The notes under the pieces were generated by a model. It searched no databases. It had not been told where the DNA came from and saw only the letters and a list, made by a program, of their open reading frames with translations. A program made the position numbers and the translations under genes. A stretch of DNA of 64,000 nucleotides from Euryodendron excelsum (Eukaryota > Streptophyta > Magnoliopsida > Ericales > Pentaphylacaceae): assembly GCA_033060915.1 (NCBI GenBank), contig CM065387.1, forward strand, positions 32,233,501 to 32,297,500, in the 5' to 3' direction. Shown here piece by piece: positions 24,244 through 33,808 of the stretch (the stretch's first letter is position 1; every line of letters begins with the position of its first letter).

Positions 24244-26501
24244 CCTAGAAATTGAAAAGATAAGGGTACTAACTGCATCTTCAATTGTTTGATTATCTTT
24301 AGTTTTGATGGGAGTACCATTTGAATCAGTTTTGATTGCAGTAAGGATTTGAGTACGTTCTGTAGAGGTGAGGAAATGATCCCACCATCCTTTAAGATAA
24401 CCAGTAAAACCAGCAACTAAAGCTTGAGCAACAGCAAAATCAAAAAATTTTTGTTTAGTTTTGTAGGCTAATGCAACCATTATCATTTCTTGGAGTTTAT
24501 TAAGAATATGATATTCAGTCATACCATCAAAATTTCATTCATAAATGGTGCCACCATGATAAGCAGCTTGAGTGAATTGATCCCTTTCTTCATATTGCAT
24601 ATTAGGAAGAGTAGGACGAGGATAATAATTTTTTGTGTTATTAGATTCATAACGATTTTGATATTTTCTTTTTTGTTTTTTATTCTGAGTAGCATTAAGT
24701 TCTAAAGGTTAGGAATCATTCATGGTTTGTTCAATAGCTTCAACTTCAGAAAGGGTTGGTTGAGATAAAGTATTAATAGTTTTAGAAGTAGATGAAAGTA
24801 TGTTAGGTGCAGTGACAACACAGAGAACATGATCTATTTGTGCAAGTTTGTGATCAATTTGAGAAGAAAAGTCTTGGTCACTTAATTTATTTTGAAGATG
24901 TGAAGGGACTTCATGTGGTGTAAATAAAGGGGTTTCGGTAGTAGTGAGTGTATTGACTTGATCTTTGTTGATAAAGTTTTCTACACGAGTTAATTGGTCA
25001 CCTATAGTTTTAAGTGTTTGATTTGTAAAATTAATTTATTGTAAAACATTAGAAATATCTTTGGCATTAGGAGGTGAAATATCAGGCTTAAGTTTAAAAG
25101 AGGAAGCAGTAATAATACTAGATCTGTGTTGAATATGAATTTTTTCTAGAGGGGGATGAATAGAAGGTTTAATAATATCGTTGGAAGTAACCCATTGGTT
25201 TTCAGTATTGGTAATAACATTAAGTTGGTCAAAATAATTTAAATAATGGTCAAAATAAGAAAGTGAAATGGATTTTGTGATTTTGAATAAACTGATAATA
25301 TTCTTTACGTATAGGAAAGCAAGCAATTTCTTCAAAGGTTTCTAAAAACCAATTCTTCTTCTGTGTATTTTGGGGGGAGTTGAAATCATGGATCAGAATA
25401 AATTTGTCAAAAATAAATTATTGTTCTATCATATTTATTTGGGGATCAAGAGGATGATCTGGAAGTATTTGAGATAGTGTGGGAGATTGGGAAAAATCAT
25501 CATGTGTATAAATAGGTTGTGCAATATTAGAAGTTGTAACAAATTGTAAGACAGGAGATCTAAAAGGTATTGAAGAAGAAGGAATAGAAGAAAAAGAACT
25601 CCTAGGTGGAAAAGATTGAAATTGAGTGCTAACAGATGATCCAACATCTGAGAACCGTGGTCGAGATGACCTTGTTGTAGTATTGGTGAATTTGATAAGA
25701 ACACTGCCATCAGTGCTTTCATGAATATATTCTAAATTTTTGTTTTCGATGGTTGTAGTTAGAACTTCATTGTCTAAAGTCCATGTTAATGGGAGATTAA
25801 CATCTTCCCAGCGTATGGTCTTGGGAGTACTAATGTTGGAGTCACTATTCGTATAAATAAGGAGTGTTTCTCCTTTGGGACTAGTGATTCTACAACGTGG
25901 ATCTACAAGTGTAGTCATGGCTTTGAGATGGTTACAGTAAATAATGAAAAAAAGGATATTACCTGGTGATAAGTCATAACCAGAAGTTTTAATTTTAAGT
26001 ATGAGGACTTTGAAAATACTAGTATCTTGAAGACATACAGCGTATCCGGAATAACAATCAAAATGGACGGGTCCACTACACAGACTTGTTTCAATTAGAC
26101 CCAAAGTACTGTTGATAAATGTGGTGTGTCTTTTATCTTGTAAGGTTAAAAGAATTGCAGTATTTTGACCTTGACGGAGTTAAGGGAACAACTGCTACTT
26201 GTATTAATCCTAAGTGTAAATAATTGTATTTTTGCTGTTTGTGTTTGTTAATAATAGCTTGACTGAGAAGTTGAATTTGTTAAGTTGATTTTGTAAAAGG
26301 AATTGTTTGTTCAACTGTTTTGATTGTATAATTGGATAAAAAATCAAAAGGTTTAATTTGACAAACTTGTCGGACTGAGACACGAGGAGGTGTCCAATTG
26401 GGATGAGGAAAACATTGTTCTTCTTGGTGAAGTATTGTTGAGTCATTACTACTGTGAGATAGCCTAGATATCGAAGACATGGTTCTCGTTAAACGATTCA
26501 T
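24244..26501 (-). pseudogene. Caulimovirid ORF1 5' part: movement protein and capsid domain
   Basis: From the 5' end on the minus strand: a start near 26501 (MNRLTRTMSSISRLSHS); a 30K-superfamily movement protein (about 26104-25860, with GPVHFDCYSGYAV and IKTSGYDLSPGNI), which in caulimovirids opens plasmodesmata; a serine/proline-rich linker; the segment repeated at 22291-22452; and a capsid domain with GFTGYLKGWWDHFL and DAVSTLIF at 24238-24522. In-frame stops (for example about 25036 and 24535) and a frameshift near 26110 break it. It is cut off within the capsid region, so zinc finger and protease are missing. Confidence 0.85.
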
Positions 26502-26782
26502 TAGAAAACTAATTGTTTGTCATTTAAATATTTAGATTCAAAATTATATAAGAGATTAATACCTATGAATGATCTAGATTTACCCTAGCCAGTCAACGTT
26601 TTACGCCTACGGCCTTAACACTGGGACTTACAACGGCTACGCGACTAGTTGATTTACAGGTTCATCAGACAACACAGAGGATAAGAATCAGACATATAAC
26701 TTGAAAACAAATACTTGAATGTAAAATAATAATTAACTAATACATACAATTACAAAGAACATGGCTCTGATATCATAAATTT
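26502..26782 (-). promoter_or_regulatory. Viral leader with altered primer site, joined head-to-head to RT fragment
   Basis: The minus strand reads TGATATCAGAGCC (26763-26775), one base off the tRNA-Met primer site, followed by ~260 bases of noncoding leader to the ORF1 start. At about 26776-26783 it abuts, in opposite orientation, the plus-strand RT fragment. Confidence 0.8.
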
Positions 26783-28028
26783 AAGAAATTTAGGATTTAC
26801 TTGATAAAAAATTAATTCGTCCTAGTAAATCTCCATGGAGTTGTGCTGCCTTTTATGTTTATAAAAATGCTGAGTTGAACAATGTGCTCCTCGTTTAGTA
26901 ATCAATTATAAACCTCTCAATGATGCCCTCTAATGGATTCGGTATCCTATTCCCAATAAAAAAGATCTTCTTCAACATCTCTGTCATGCAAAAATCTTTT
27001 CAAAATTTGATATGAAATCTGGCTTTTGAAAAATTCAATTAGCTGAACAAGATCAATATAAAACTGCATTTACTTTACCTTTTGGATATTATGAATGGAA
27101 TGTAATGCCATTTGGTTTAAAAAATGCTCCCTCTGAATTTCAAAAAATTATGAATGATATTTTCAATCCCCATTCTCAATTCACAATTGTTTATATTGAT
27201 GATATTTTGATTTTTTCTAATTCTATTATTCAATACTAGACACATCTTGAACAAATTTTCAAAATTGTTAAACACACTGGTTTAGTCCTTTCTGCAAAGA
27301 AAATTAGTTTATTCCAAACTCATGTCAGGTTCTTAGGTCATTATATTTATCAAGACACAATTACCCCCATTGAACGATCTATTCAATTTGCTGATAAATT
27401 TCCTGATGAAATTAAAGATAAGAATCAATTGCAAAGGTTTTTAGGAAGTCTCAATTATGTCTCTGACTTTTATCCTAATTTAAGTCAAATTGCTGCTCCT
27501 CTCAGGTAACGTTTTAAAAAAGACCCTCTTGCTTGGTCTAATGAACATACTAAAATCATTCAAACCCTTAAACAATATGTTCAAACTCTGCCTTGTCTCA
27601 CCCTAGCCAATTCTACTGCTTTCAAAATAGTTGAAACCGATGCCTCTGATATAGGTTATGGTGGTATCCTTAAACAAGTCTTCAATAATAAAGAACAATT
27701 GTTTAGGTTTACCTCGGGTACCTGGAATCCTAGTCAAAAGAATTATAGTACTATTAAAAAAGAATTATTAGCAATTGTTTTATGTATTTTCAAATTTCAA
27801 AGTGATTTATTAAATTAAGAATTTTTACTTCGTATTGATTGTCAAGCTGCCAAAAATAATATTTTTAAAGATGTACAAAATATATCTTCTAAGCAAATCT
27901 TTGCTCGATGGCAAGCTATTCTTTCTGTTTTTTATTTTAAAATTGTTTATATTAAAGGTACTGATAATTCAATTCAAGATTTTCTTACTCGAGAATTCTT
28001 ACAAGGAGATTCACACCATGCCTCCTAA
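26783..28028 (+). pseudogene. Caulimovirid reverse transcriptase-RNase H (ORF1 3' part)
   Basis: RT motifs in order: FDMKSGFW, PFGYYEWNVMPFGLKNAPSE and the catalytic YIDDIL (about 27195-27215), then the connection FLGHYIYQD and RNase H with ETDASDIGYGGIL and KKELLAIV. The reading frame ends HHAS-stop at 28026-28028, 11 bases overlapping the ORF2 start. At least four in-frame stops (near 26930, 27238, 27508 and 27817) inactivate it. YIDD and the overall sequence are of caulimovirid rather than Gypsy type; no integrase follows. Confidence 0.9.
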
Positions 28029-29359
28029 ACTCAGTCGCAACCCCGGCAAAGCCCCTGCTCAAACTCAACCCAAAACCAAAGCTTCTTATGCCACGAAACC
28101 AATTCCTCTCCAAACACTTTCTCCCATGTCCCCCAGTGATTGGTATAACGAAACACTTATTGACCAAACTCAACAATTATCTCAAACCTATGCTCAAACT
28201 ACAGCCATTCCCCAACAACAACAAGTGGTGGCTCCTCGCCCAACTTCTTCTTCTTCTGTGGTGGCTCCTCGCCCCACTTCTTCTTCTTCTGTGGTGGCTA
28301 ATAATCCCATAGTCAAATCCAAATATTTTCTCAAAACTCAATGTGAACAAACTATTGTTCTTTTGAAAAATCAAACATGGAATGAGGATCCATTTCAAAT
28401 TCCTCCTAGAGTGTTCGCCCCAAACACACACTTTCTCCAAATCTCCCCTTTGCATACCTAACAATTTTATGAATTTATCCTCATTGAAACTGATTCCATT
28501 TCCCTTAAAAACCATTATAATCTCGATCAAACTCACATTACCATAAATAACTATTTACATTAACCAAATCTTAACCCAAGAACAATGGGGGCCTCATCCT
28601 CTCCGTCCCCGCCATTTTTTTTAAGTTTACAACCCTCCTACTTTCAATTATTATGATTACCAACAAGCTTGGTTCAATACTTTCTTTTTCCAAAATTCTA
28701 AATTCAGTCACTCTTGGATGTTTACATTCAAGAAGGACTTTTCTTTCAACTTTCCAAATTGGTTCTTTTCATGGTGGACTCACTTTGGGTCCATACCTCA
28801 AATTTTTCCTCTATCTATCCATGGAGCATTCCTCCTCTACCAAACCCAATTCAAACTTGATAGGGCTTTATTCAAATTCCTTTGCATTTTACCTTTTATG
28901 ATTCAATTTTCCATCCCATGGATTTGTGCCTGGAACTATACCATCATTTCTTAAAATTCCTTTTCCTATCTTGCCCAAAGCTTTCAGGTCAAATGGTGGG
29001 ATAATTGGCCAGCTGCCCAAACCGTCAACTCTCAAGCAGTCCACAAATTCTTCAAACAATACCCAGCCATTGCTATGGCATCTGATTCCCAATTTCTCCT
29101 CAATCGTAGCCAATTAATTCCTCAATTAGCTGCAGCCAAATCTAAAAAGGAGCTTCGTCAACACTTACTTGAAACCTTATCATCCCTCTCTGATAGTGAT
29201 GATGATAAGGCGACTTCTCCTTCCAATCCAGACCATGATTCCCAAGCTTCTGTTGAAGACCTTGCTCAAGACAATGAAGACGATTGCTATGGCATTTTCA
29301 CTCTTGTCCAGACATGTTCAAAGAGTCGACAGGTTGACCCCAAACAAAGGCCTCTTTGA
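28018..29359 (+). pseudogene. Caulimovirid ORF2, near full-length but broken
   Basis: Starts MPPKLSRNPGKAPAQTQPKT at 28018, overlapping the ORF1 stop by 11 bases. The N-terminus is basic and proline-rich, with a duplicated VVAPRPTSSSS (about 28228-28305, tandem 42-bp repeat). The middle is rich in aromatic residues, and the C-terminus has a helical LLNRSQLIPQLAAAKSKKEL and an acidic run SDSDDDKA. Stops at about 28459 and 28561 and frameshifts around 28615-28960 break it. Second ORFs in this position are described for florendoviruses; no function is known to me. Confidence 0.8.
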
Positions 29360-29663
29360 ATCAATCTAACTACCAGTCAACATTCAACCAACAGTCAACT
29401 CTGCTACAACAAAGTCAACTTTGCTACAGTAAAATTGACTTTTTTACTATTCATAAAGCGACAAAACAGCCGACAGCCAAACAGTGATAGTCAACAGTCA
29501 AGGGTTCAACAGCAATAGTTTAACCAGTCCAAATAGTTCCATCGACAGTTATTGTTCCAAACAGTTTCGGTTTTCATTTTGCTGTTCCAAACAGTTCCGG
29601 TTACAAATTTTGTCTATTTAAACCCTGATCCTCAATGTGTTGAGGCAGGCCAAATTCGAAGAA

Positions 29664-29702
<39 letters not shown>

Positions 29703-30007
29703 AGAATTCTATTGTAAGTTCAAACTATAAAGTACAAGATCAGATTACCTTACCTGGTAATCTTCAAACTATGTTTATTTTTCAATAATCTTTCAATTAT
29801 CAAATTCCAATTTCAATGTTTCCATCTTTAGTATTAATAATTATTTGCGTGTTCATTATTTACTTTTATTCTATGCTTATACCGCCTTATTTGCTGGTTT
29901 TAATTGCTTTCATCATTTATTGTTTGTTATAAGCCGCAAACAACGTCTGGTTGACTCTCTGGGCATGCCTATAAATCGTTGAGGCTTACTACCTGGGTTA
30001 TTTATGG
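29360..30007 (+). promoter_or_regulatory. Viral intergenic promoter and leader, copy 3
   Basis: Follows the ORF2 stop directly. Holds six AGTCAA/TTGACT W-box cores in about 150 bases, repeated gttccaaacagttccg-type words, a TATA-like tatttaaa at 29615-29622, (CT)n at about 29670-29701 and the leader. It ends at ttatttatgg (29998-30007), the same base as copy 2. Confidence 0.85.
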
Positions 30008-30009
30008 CA

Positions 30010-30497
30010 ATGTGGGTTTGATCGGGATTATAATGGTTTTTGAGGGAAATGGAATTAGTTTCAATGAGGATAAACTCATAAAATTGTTGGGTATGCGAAG
30101 GGGAGATTTGGAGAAAGTGTATGTTTGGGGCGAACACTCTAGGAGGAATTTGAAATGGATCCTCATTCTATGTTTGATTTTCCAAAAGAACAATAGTTTG
30201 TTCGCATTAAGTTTTGAGAAAATATTTGGATTTGACTATGGGGTTATTAGCCACTACAAAAGAAGAAGAAGTGGGGTGAGGAGCCACCACTTGTTGTTGT
30301 TGGGGAATGGCTGTAGTTTGAGCATAGGTTTGAGATAATTGTTGAGTTTGGTCAATAAGTGTTTCGTTATATCAATCACTGGGGGACATGGGAGGAAGTG
30401 TGTGGAGAGGAATTGGTTTCATGGCATAAGAAGCTTTGGTTTTGGGTTGAGTTTGAGCAGGGGCTTTGCCGGGGTCGCGACTGAGCTTAGGAGGCAT
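30010..30497 (-). pseudogene. Caulimovirid ORF2, 5' fragment
   Basis: Begins MPPKLSRDPGKAPAQTQPKT (ATG on the minus strand at 30495-30497). Unlike the 28018 copy it has a single PRPTSSS-type unit region and diverged bases, and it is truncated after ~490 bases, where it meets the end of promoter copy 3. Frameshifts and stops make it nonfunctional. Confidence 0.8.
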
Positions 30498-30610
30498 GGT
30501 GTGAATCTCCCTGTAAGAATTCTCGAGTAAGAAAAATTCCAGGGTCGTGATTGAGTTTAGGAGGCATGGTGTGAATCTCCCTGTAAGAATTCTCGAGTAA
30601 GAAAAATTCG
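30471..30610. repeat. 70-bp tandem duplication at the viral ORF1/ORF2 junction
   Basis: 30471-30540 and 30541-30610 repeat the same stretch (gagcttaggaggcatggtg against gagtttaggaggcatggtg) with a few transitions between copies. Each includes the minus-strand ORF2 start and ORF1 end. Confidence 0.9.
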
Positions 30611-30660
30611 GAATTTTTTTTACTCGAGAATTCTTACAGGGAGATTCACACCATGCCTCC
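30560..30660. repeat. ~101-bp near-perfect palindrome
   Basis: Arm 30560-30609 is the reverse complement of 30611-30660 with a single mismatch (position 30601 against 30619) around one central base (30610). The outer 41 bases of each arm pair perfectly, starting ggaggcatggtgtgaatctc. This is the point where minus-strand ORF2/ORF1 sequence turns back into plus-strand sequence. Confidence 0.95.
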
Positions 30661-30950
30661 AATTTCTGGTTATGACTTATCACTAGGTAATATCCCTTAT
30701 TCCATTATTTACCGTATTGGTGTTAAATATGAATTTCTTCTAAAGGGGGATGAATAGAAGGTTTAATAATATCATTGGAAGTAACCCATTGGTTTTCAGT
30801 ATTGGTAATAACATTAAGTTGGTCAAAATAATTGGAATAATGTTCAAACCAGTCAAAAAAACTTAAATGAATTTTGTAATTTTGAACAAATTGATAATAT
30901 TTTTCACGTATAAGAAGGCGAGCAATTTCATCAAAGGTTTCCATTATAAT
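30661..30950. pseudogene. Two short ORF1 fragments in opposite strands
   Basis: 30661-30727 (+) carries the movement-protein segment SGYDLSLGNI, matching about 25945-25990 on the minus strand. 30728-30950 (-) matches the linker at about 25120-25340. Both are short and truncated. Confidence 0.75.
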
Positions 30951-30962
30951 CCTGATCAAACC

Positions 30963-30988
30963 TATATATATATATATATATATATATA
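30963..30988. repeat. (TA)n microsatellite, right flank of viral block
   Basis: About 13 TA dinucleotides directly after the last viral fragment, followed by purine-rich DNA (gggggagagaaattagagag) similar in style to the sequence left of 22180. Confidence 0.95.
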
Positions 30989-31242
30989 GGGGGAGAGAAA
31001 TTAGAGAGGTGGAGGCGAAGGAGGAAGAGAAATGAGAGAAGTGGCTGATATAGAGAGAGAGAAGGAAGGCAAATGCATTGAGGAGGAAGAGAAGCTAGCA
31101 AACTCTTGATAAAATATGAAAAAAATACTCCCACATCATAAGAAGAAAAAGCAACCAAGGTTGTGTTTTGTCTGTAAAAAATTTAGGAATCTCTGCATTT
31201 CGGTTGATCACCGGCGAGAAAGTAGAAAACGCACTCTCCATA

Positions 31243-31330
31243 TGCGTTTTACCTTAGATTGGAAATAAGGTTTTGATTTTTATTATTTTGAAAAATACCT
31301 TTTTAAATTTAATTATTTAAAAAAAAACCC
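31243..31330. repeat. MULE right terminal inverted repeat
   Basis: Reverse complement of the left end, with about six differences by eye. The inner edge carries aaaacgca...tgcgtttt (about 31233-31256). This is the transposase-proximal (5') end of the element. Confidence 0.9.
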
Positions 31331-31339
31331 AAAAGAAAA

Positions 31340-33180
31340 AGATAGATACGAAATAACCATGGTGGATGCATCGGAAGGACGCCAAGTGATTGATATTATA
31401 CTCCAAAACCAAAACTTCTTATTTGAGAGGGTGAATCTATCAAATTTGATCAACTAGTTACAAAATAGAAAAGTAAGTGAGAATACTTCCTTATATTTCA
31501 GTAAGTGAGAATACTTCGTTACATTTTAGTCAGTGTAATTTTCAGCAAGTAAGAATACTTTTTTACATTTCACAACATCTCATGAGTGGTCATTGTAATT
31601 TACCTTTTTAAAACTATAAAAGAACTGTCAGATTAATTAAGGCATCTTAGAGTAATTTAGCTAAATGAGAATCAATCACGAAATGTCACTCCAAAAATAC
31701 AGTTTGGTCATGCTTTGTAAATGTATTATCCGTGCTTCAATGTGTTCAAGTCACATATTGTGAATAGTTCCTACAAACATGTATTAACATTTAAAAACTT
31801 GAAAAATGCTAGTCTTGCAAAAAATTTACACAAAATTGGTTATATAGAAATGAAAGGTAACTATGTCCAAGATATGACAATCTATTATACTCAAGTGCAA
31901 GTGTGGCGAAGCAATAAATAAAATCTAGTAAGATTAGAGTCGATTCACATGAAATAGTCATCAAAACATGCAAAGTTAGGTACTAAAATTCACCCATGAT
32001 AAAAGATTAGATACCGACTAAGTCATGCTAGACACTATAGTGTTACAATGGTTTCAGTTGGAATGTAAGCCTACCTATTTGAATTTTACTTTTAAAAATA
32101 TCAATTAGAATTGGACAATTATTACTAAAAATAGTCACCAAAGAAAAATCGTTTACTTTGTGAGGATTAATGGTTGTAGAACGAGATTTTAATTGAATTA
32201 AATAAGATAGTCTTGGATCCAATTGATCTGATCACCTAATTCACCCAAAATTCTAACAAAAGTTTTGCAACTCAAATCATTGGCTTCGTTTTGAGCATTT
32301 GATTTGAAAGATTAAGCTATTAGAACAAAAATTTAATAATAATTAAATCTAAAATAATAAAATTAAAGACATAAATTCATACTATTGATTTGTGCAATAA
32401 CTATACCAAACTAATATTTATGCATAGAAATTATCAAACTTAGTTAATAATCTAAATTTTCTCAAAAATAAAAAATCTAAATTTTCTTAAAGATCTAAAT
32501 ATATATGCACATACTATCGATCTAGAATTTGATTGTCACTTGTAATGCTATGTTTCTTTTATTTTTTTGACCTCCTATAAATTCACGTGTTATATGAAAA
32601 AATTAATGCATAAAAGATTAAAATTAATTTTGGATAAATTTGTGGACATATTTTTATGTTTGGATAGTCCTGAAAATATTTTTACAAATGACTCGTACTC
32701 CTACACTGCAAATCACCAATTATTCACCAATAAAAGTTCAACTAGAAACAAATAAAAAACTCCGAGGGTACAAGTGTGAATTTTCATAACAAAACTTAAG
32801 AAAATTATCCAAAAAACATATTTTGTATCCTGTTCACTAGAGTTGTTCAAAAATTCATTTGACCTATCAATTCGACTGACCCAATCTAAACTCAAATCAA
32901 ATACAAATCGGTTTCAAAATTTATAAGCCCAATTTTGATAATTCCGTTAGTGAGTCACTATTTTAGTGACTCAACCCGCTACTTCTATTGAAATTTATTG
33001 GCCAACCCCAACCCAAATGAGCCGAAATTGGTTTCTCATTTATGAATCCGAACTTAACGTTCCAATAATGGATAACACTATCTGACTTGACCCGGCCCGT
33101 GAACACAGTGTTCACGAACATAAACGCTTCGTCCGCCGCAGACCCAAACTTCTTTGACGGCAAGACGAAGAAATTCTCCT
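31340..33180. other. Intergenic DNA between MULE and kinase gene
   Basis: AT-rich, with no gene. A short three-copy repeat of agtaagtgagaatacttc with variants lies at about 31467-31560, and a small hairpin at 32951-32973. The 32860-33110 stretch contains degenerate repeat-like text (cccaaccc, cccaaatgag). Confidence 0.55.
32951..32973. repeat. Perfect 10-bp inverted repeat with 3-base loop
   Basis: TGAGTCACTA, ttt, TAGTGACTCA. The arm includes TGAGTCA, a bZIP (GCN4-like) recognition core, about 850 bases before the kinase start. Whether it is functional is unknown. Confidence 0.8.
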
Positions 33181-33480
33181 AAAATTACTTCCTCTCACTC
33201 TCTCCTCCACCTCAAAAGATCCCCCACTCCTACCCCACTCTTTCTCTCTCTTCTTTGGACGTGTCTCTCTAGGGAGAGAGACTAAATATATCTGAACGTA
33301 TATAGCGGAAGAGGAGAGAGAAAGTTGAGAGACTTCTCTGTCAAACTCTCTCTCGTTCGTTGCCTCCCTGTCTGCTTGCGCCTCTCCCCTGTTTTTCGTA
33401 CCCTGACTCCAATTTCGAAACATATACAATTCGACCTCGTACTCTAAAAAAAGAGTGAAAAGAAGAGAGAGAAAAAGCAG
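33181..33480 (+). promoter_or_regulatory. Probable 5' leader exon of the PTI1-like kinase
   Basis: A CT/GA-rich stretch without open frame ends in a donor-like gaaaaagcag|gtaatc (exon end about 33480), followed by T-rich DNA typical of a leader intron. The transcription start is not located; inference. Confidence 0.4.
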
Positions 33481-33808
33481 GTAATCCTTCAATTTCGGTT
33501 GTTGATCAAAGGCCTATTCTTGATATGTGTATATATATATCTATCTGTCAATTTTAGGGCTTTATTTCTGTTGACCCATTTGCTTTTCGACATTCTTTCT
33601 TGTCAATCGCTCTCATAGGTTTTTTGATCTTGTCATTTTCACGAACTTTTGGGACTCAATTCGTGTGTTGATTTTCCTTGTTTGATTATCGATTTTGTCG
33701 TTGAATTGTATACGGAGATTAATGGCTTCGTTTCGTTTCTGGGTTTGTTTTATCTGTTGATTTTTTTGGTACGGCATCGTTCTGAGATCTTTTATCTGTT
33801 TGTTTCTG

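Larger units (their letters stand above)
22203..30962. mobile_element. Endogenous caulimovirid cluster (florendovirus-like), rearranged
   Basis: A mosaic of virus-derived DNA. By homology it contains a 30K-type movement protein, capsid domain, reverse transcriptase, RNase H, a second ORF overlapping the end of the first, a noncoding region with TATA box and leader, and tRNA-Met primer sites. This layout fits endogenous florendoviruses of angiosperms. Fragments alternate in strand: + 22203-22452, - 22453-23535, + 23536-24243, - 24244-26782, + 26783-30007, - 30010-30610, + 30620-30727, - 30728-30950. No protease or integrase region is seen. All reading frames carry stops or frameshifts; it is a fossil. 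Genus assignment rests on gene order and remembered family features, not on a tree. Confidence 0.85.
12829..31339 (-). mobile_element. MULE (Mutator-like) transposon with PMD gene, interrupted by viral DNA
   Basis: Terminal inverted repeats at 12838-12925 and 31243-31330 align at about nine bases in ten, and both begin GGGTTTTTTT at the outer edge. They are flanked by an identical 9-bp duplication aaaagaaaa (12829-12837 and 31331-31339), the duplication length typical of Mutator-like elements. Inside, on the minus strand, are a MuDR-type transposase with SWIM finger and a downstream plant mobile domain gene, a combination known from plant MULEs. Removing the caulimovirid block leaves ~9.7 kb. 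The duplication is purine-rich, so chance similarity is not excluded, but it coincides with the end of TIR homology on both sides. All coding parts carry stops or frameshifts, so the copy looks immobile. Confidence 0.85.

Noticed and set aside
25435..25722. 95-codon minus-strand frame rich in Leu/Phe
   Set aside because: Shifted-frame shadow of the viral ORF1 linker.
26783..28028. Gypsy retrotransposon polyprotein
   Set aside because: No integrase or LTRs. RT wording, the overlapping second ORF, the movement protein and the capsid domain nearby point to a caulimovirid.
30471..30660. CRISPR-like repeat-spacer array
   Set aside because: Only two direct copies plus one inverted copy of viral sequence, in a plant genome; no spacers.
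22203..30962. Functional or inducible endogenous virus
   Set aside because: Every coding part has stops, frameshifts or truncation; the protease region is absent and fragments are scrambled.
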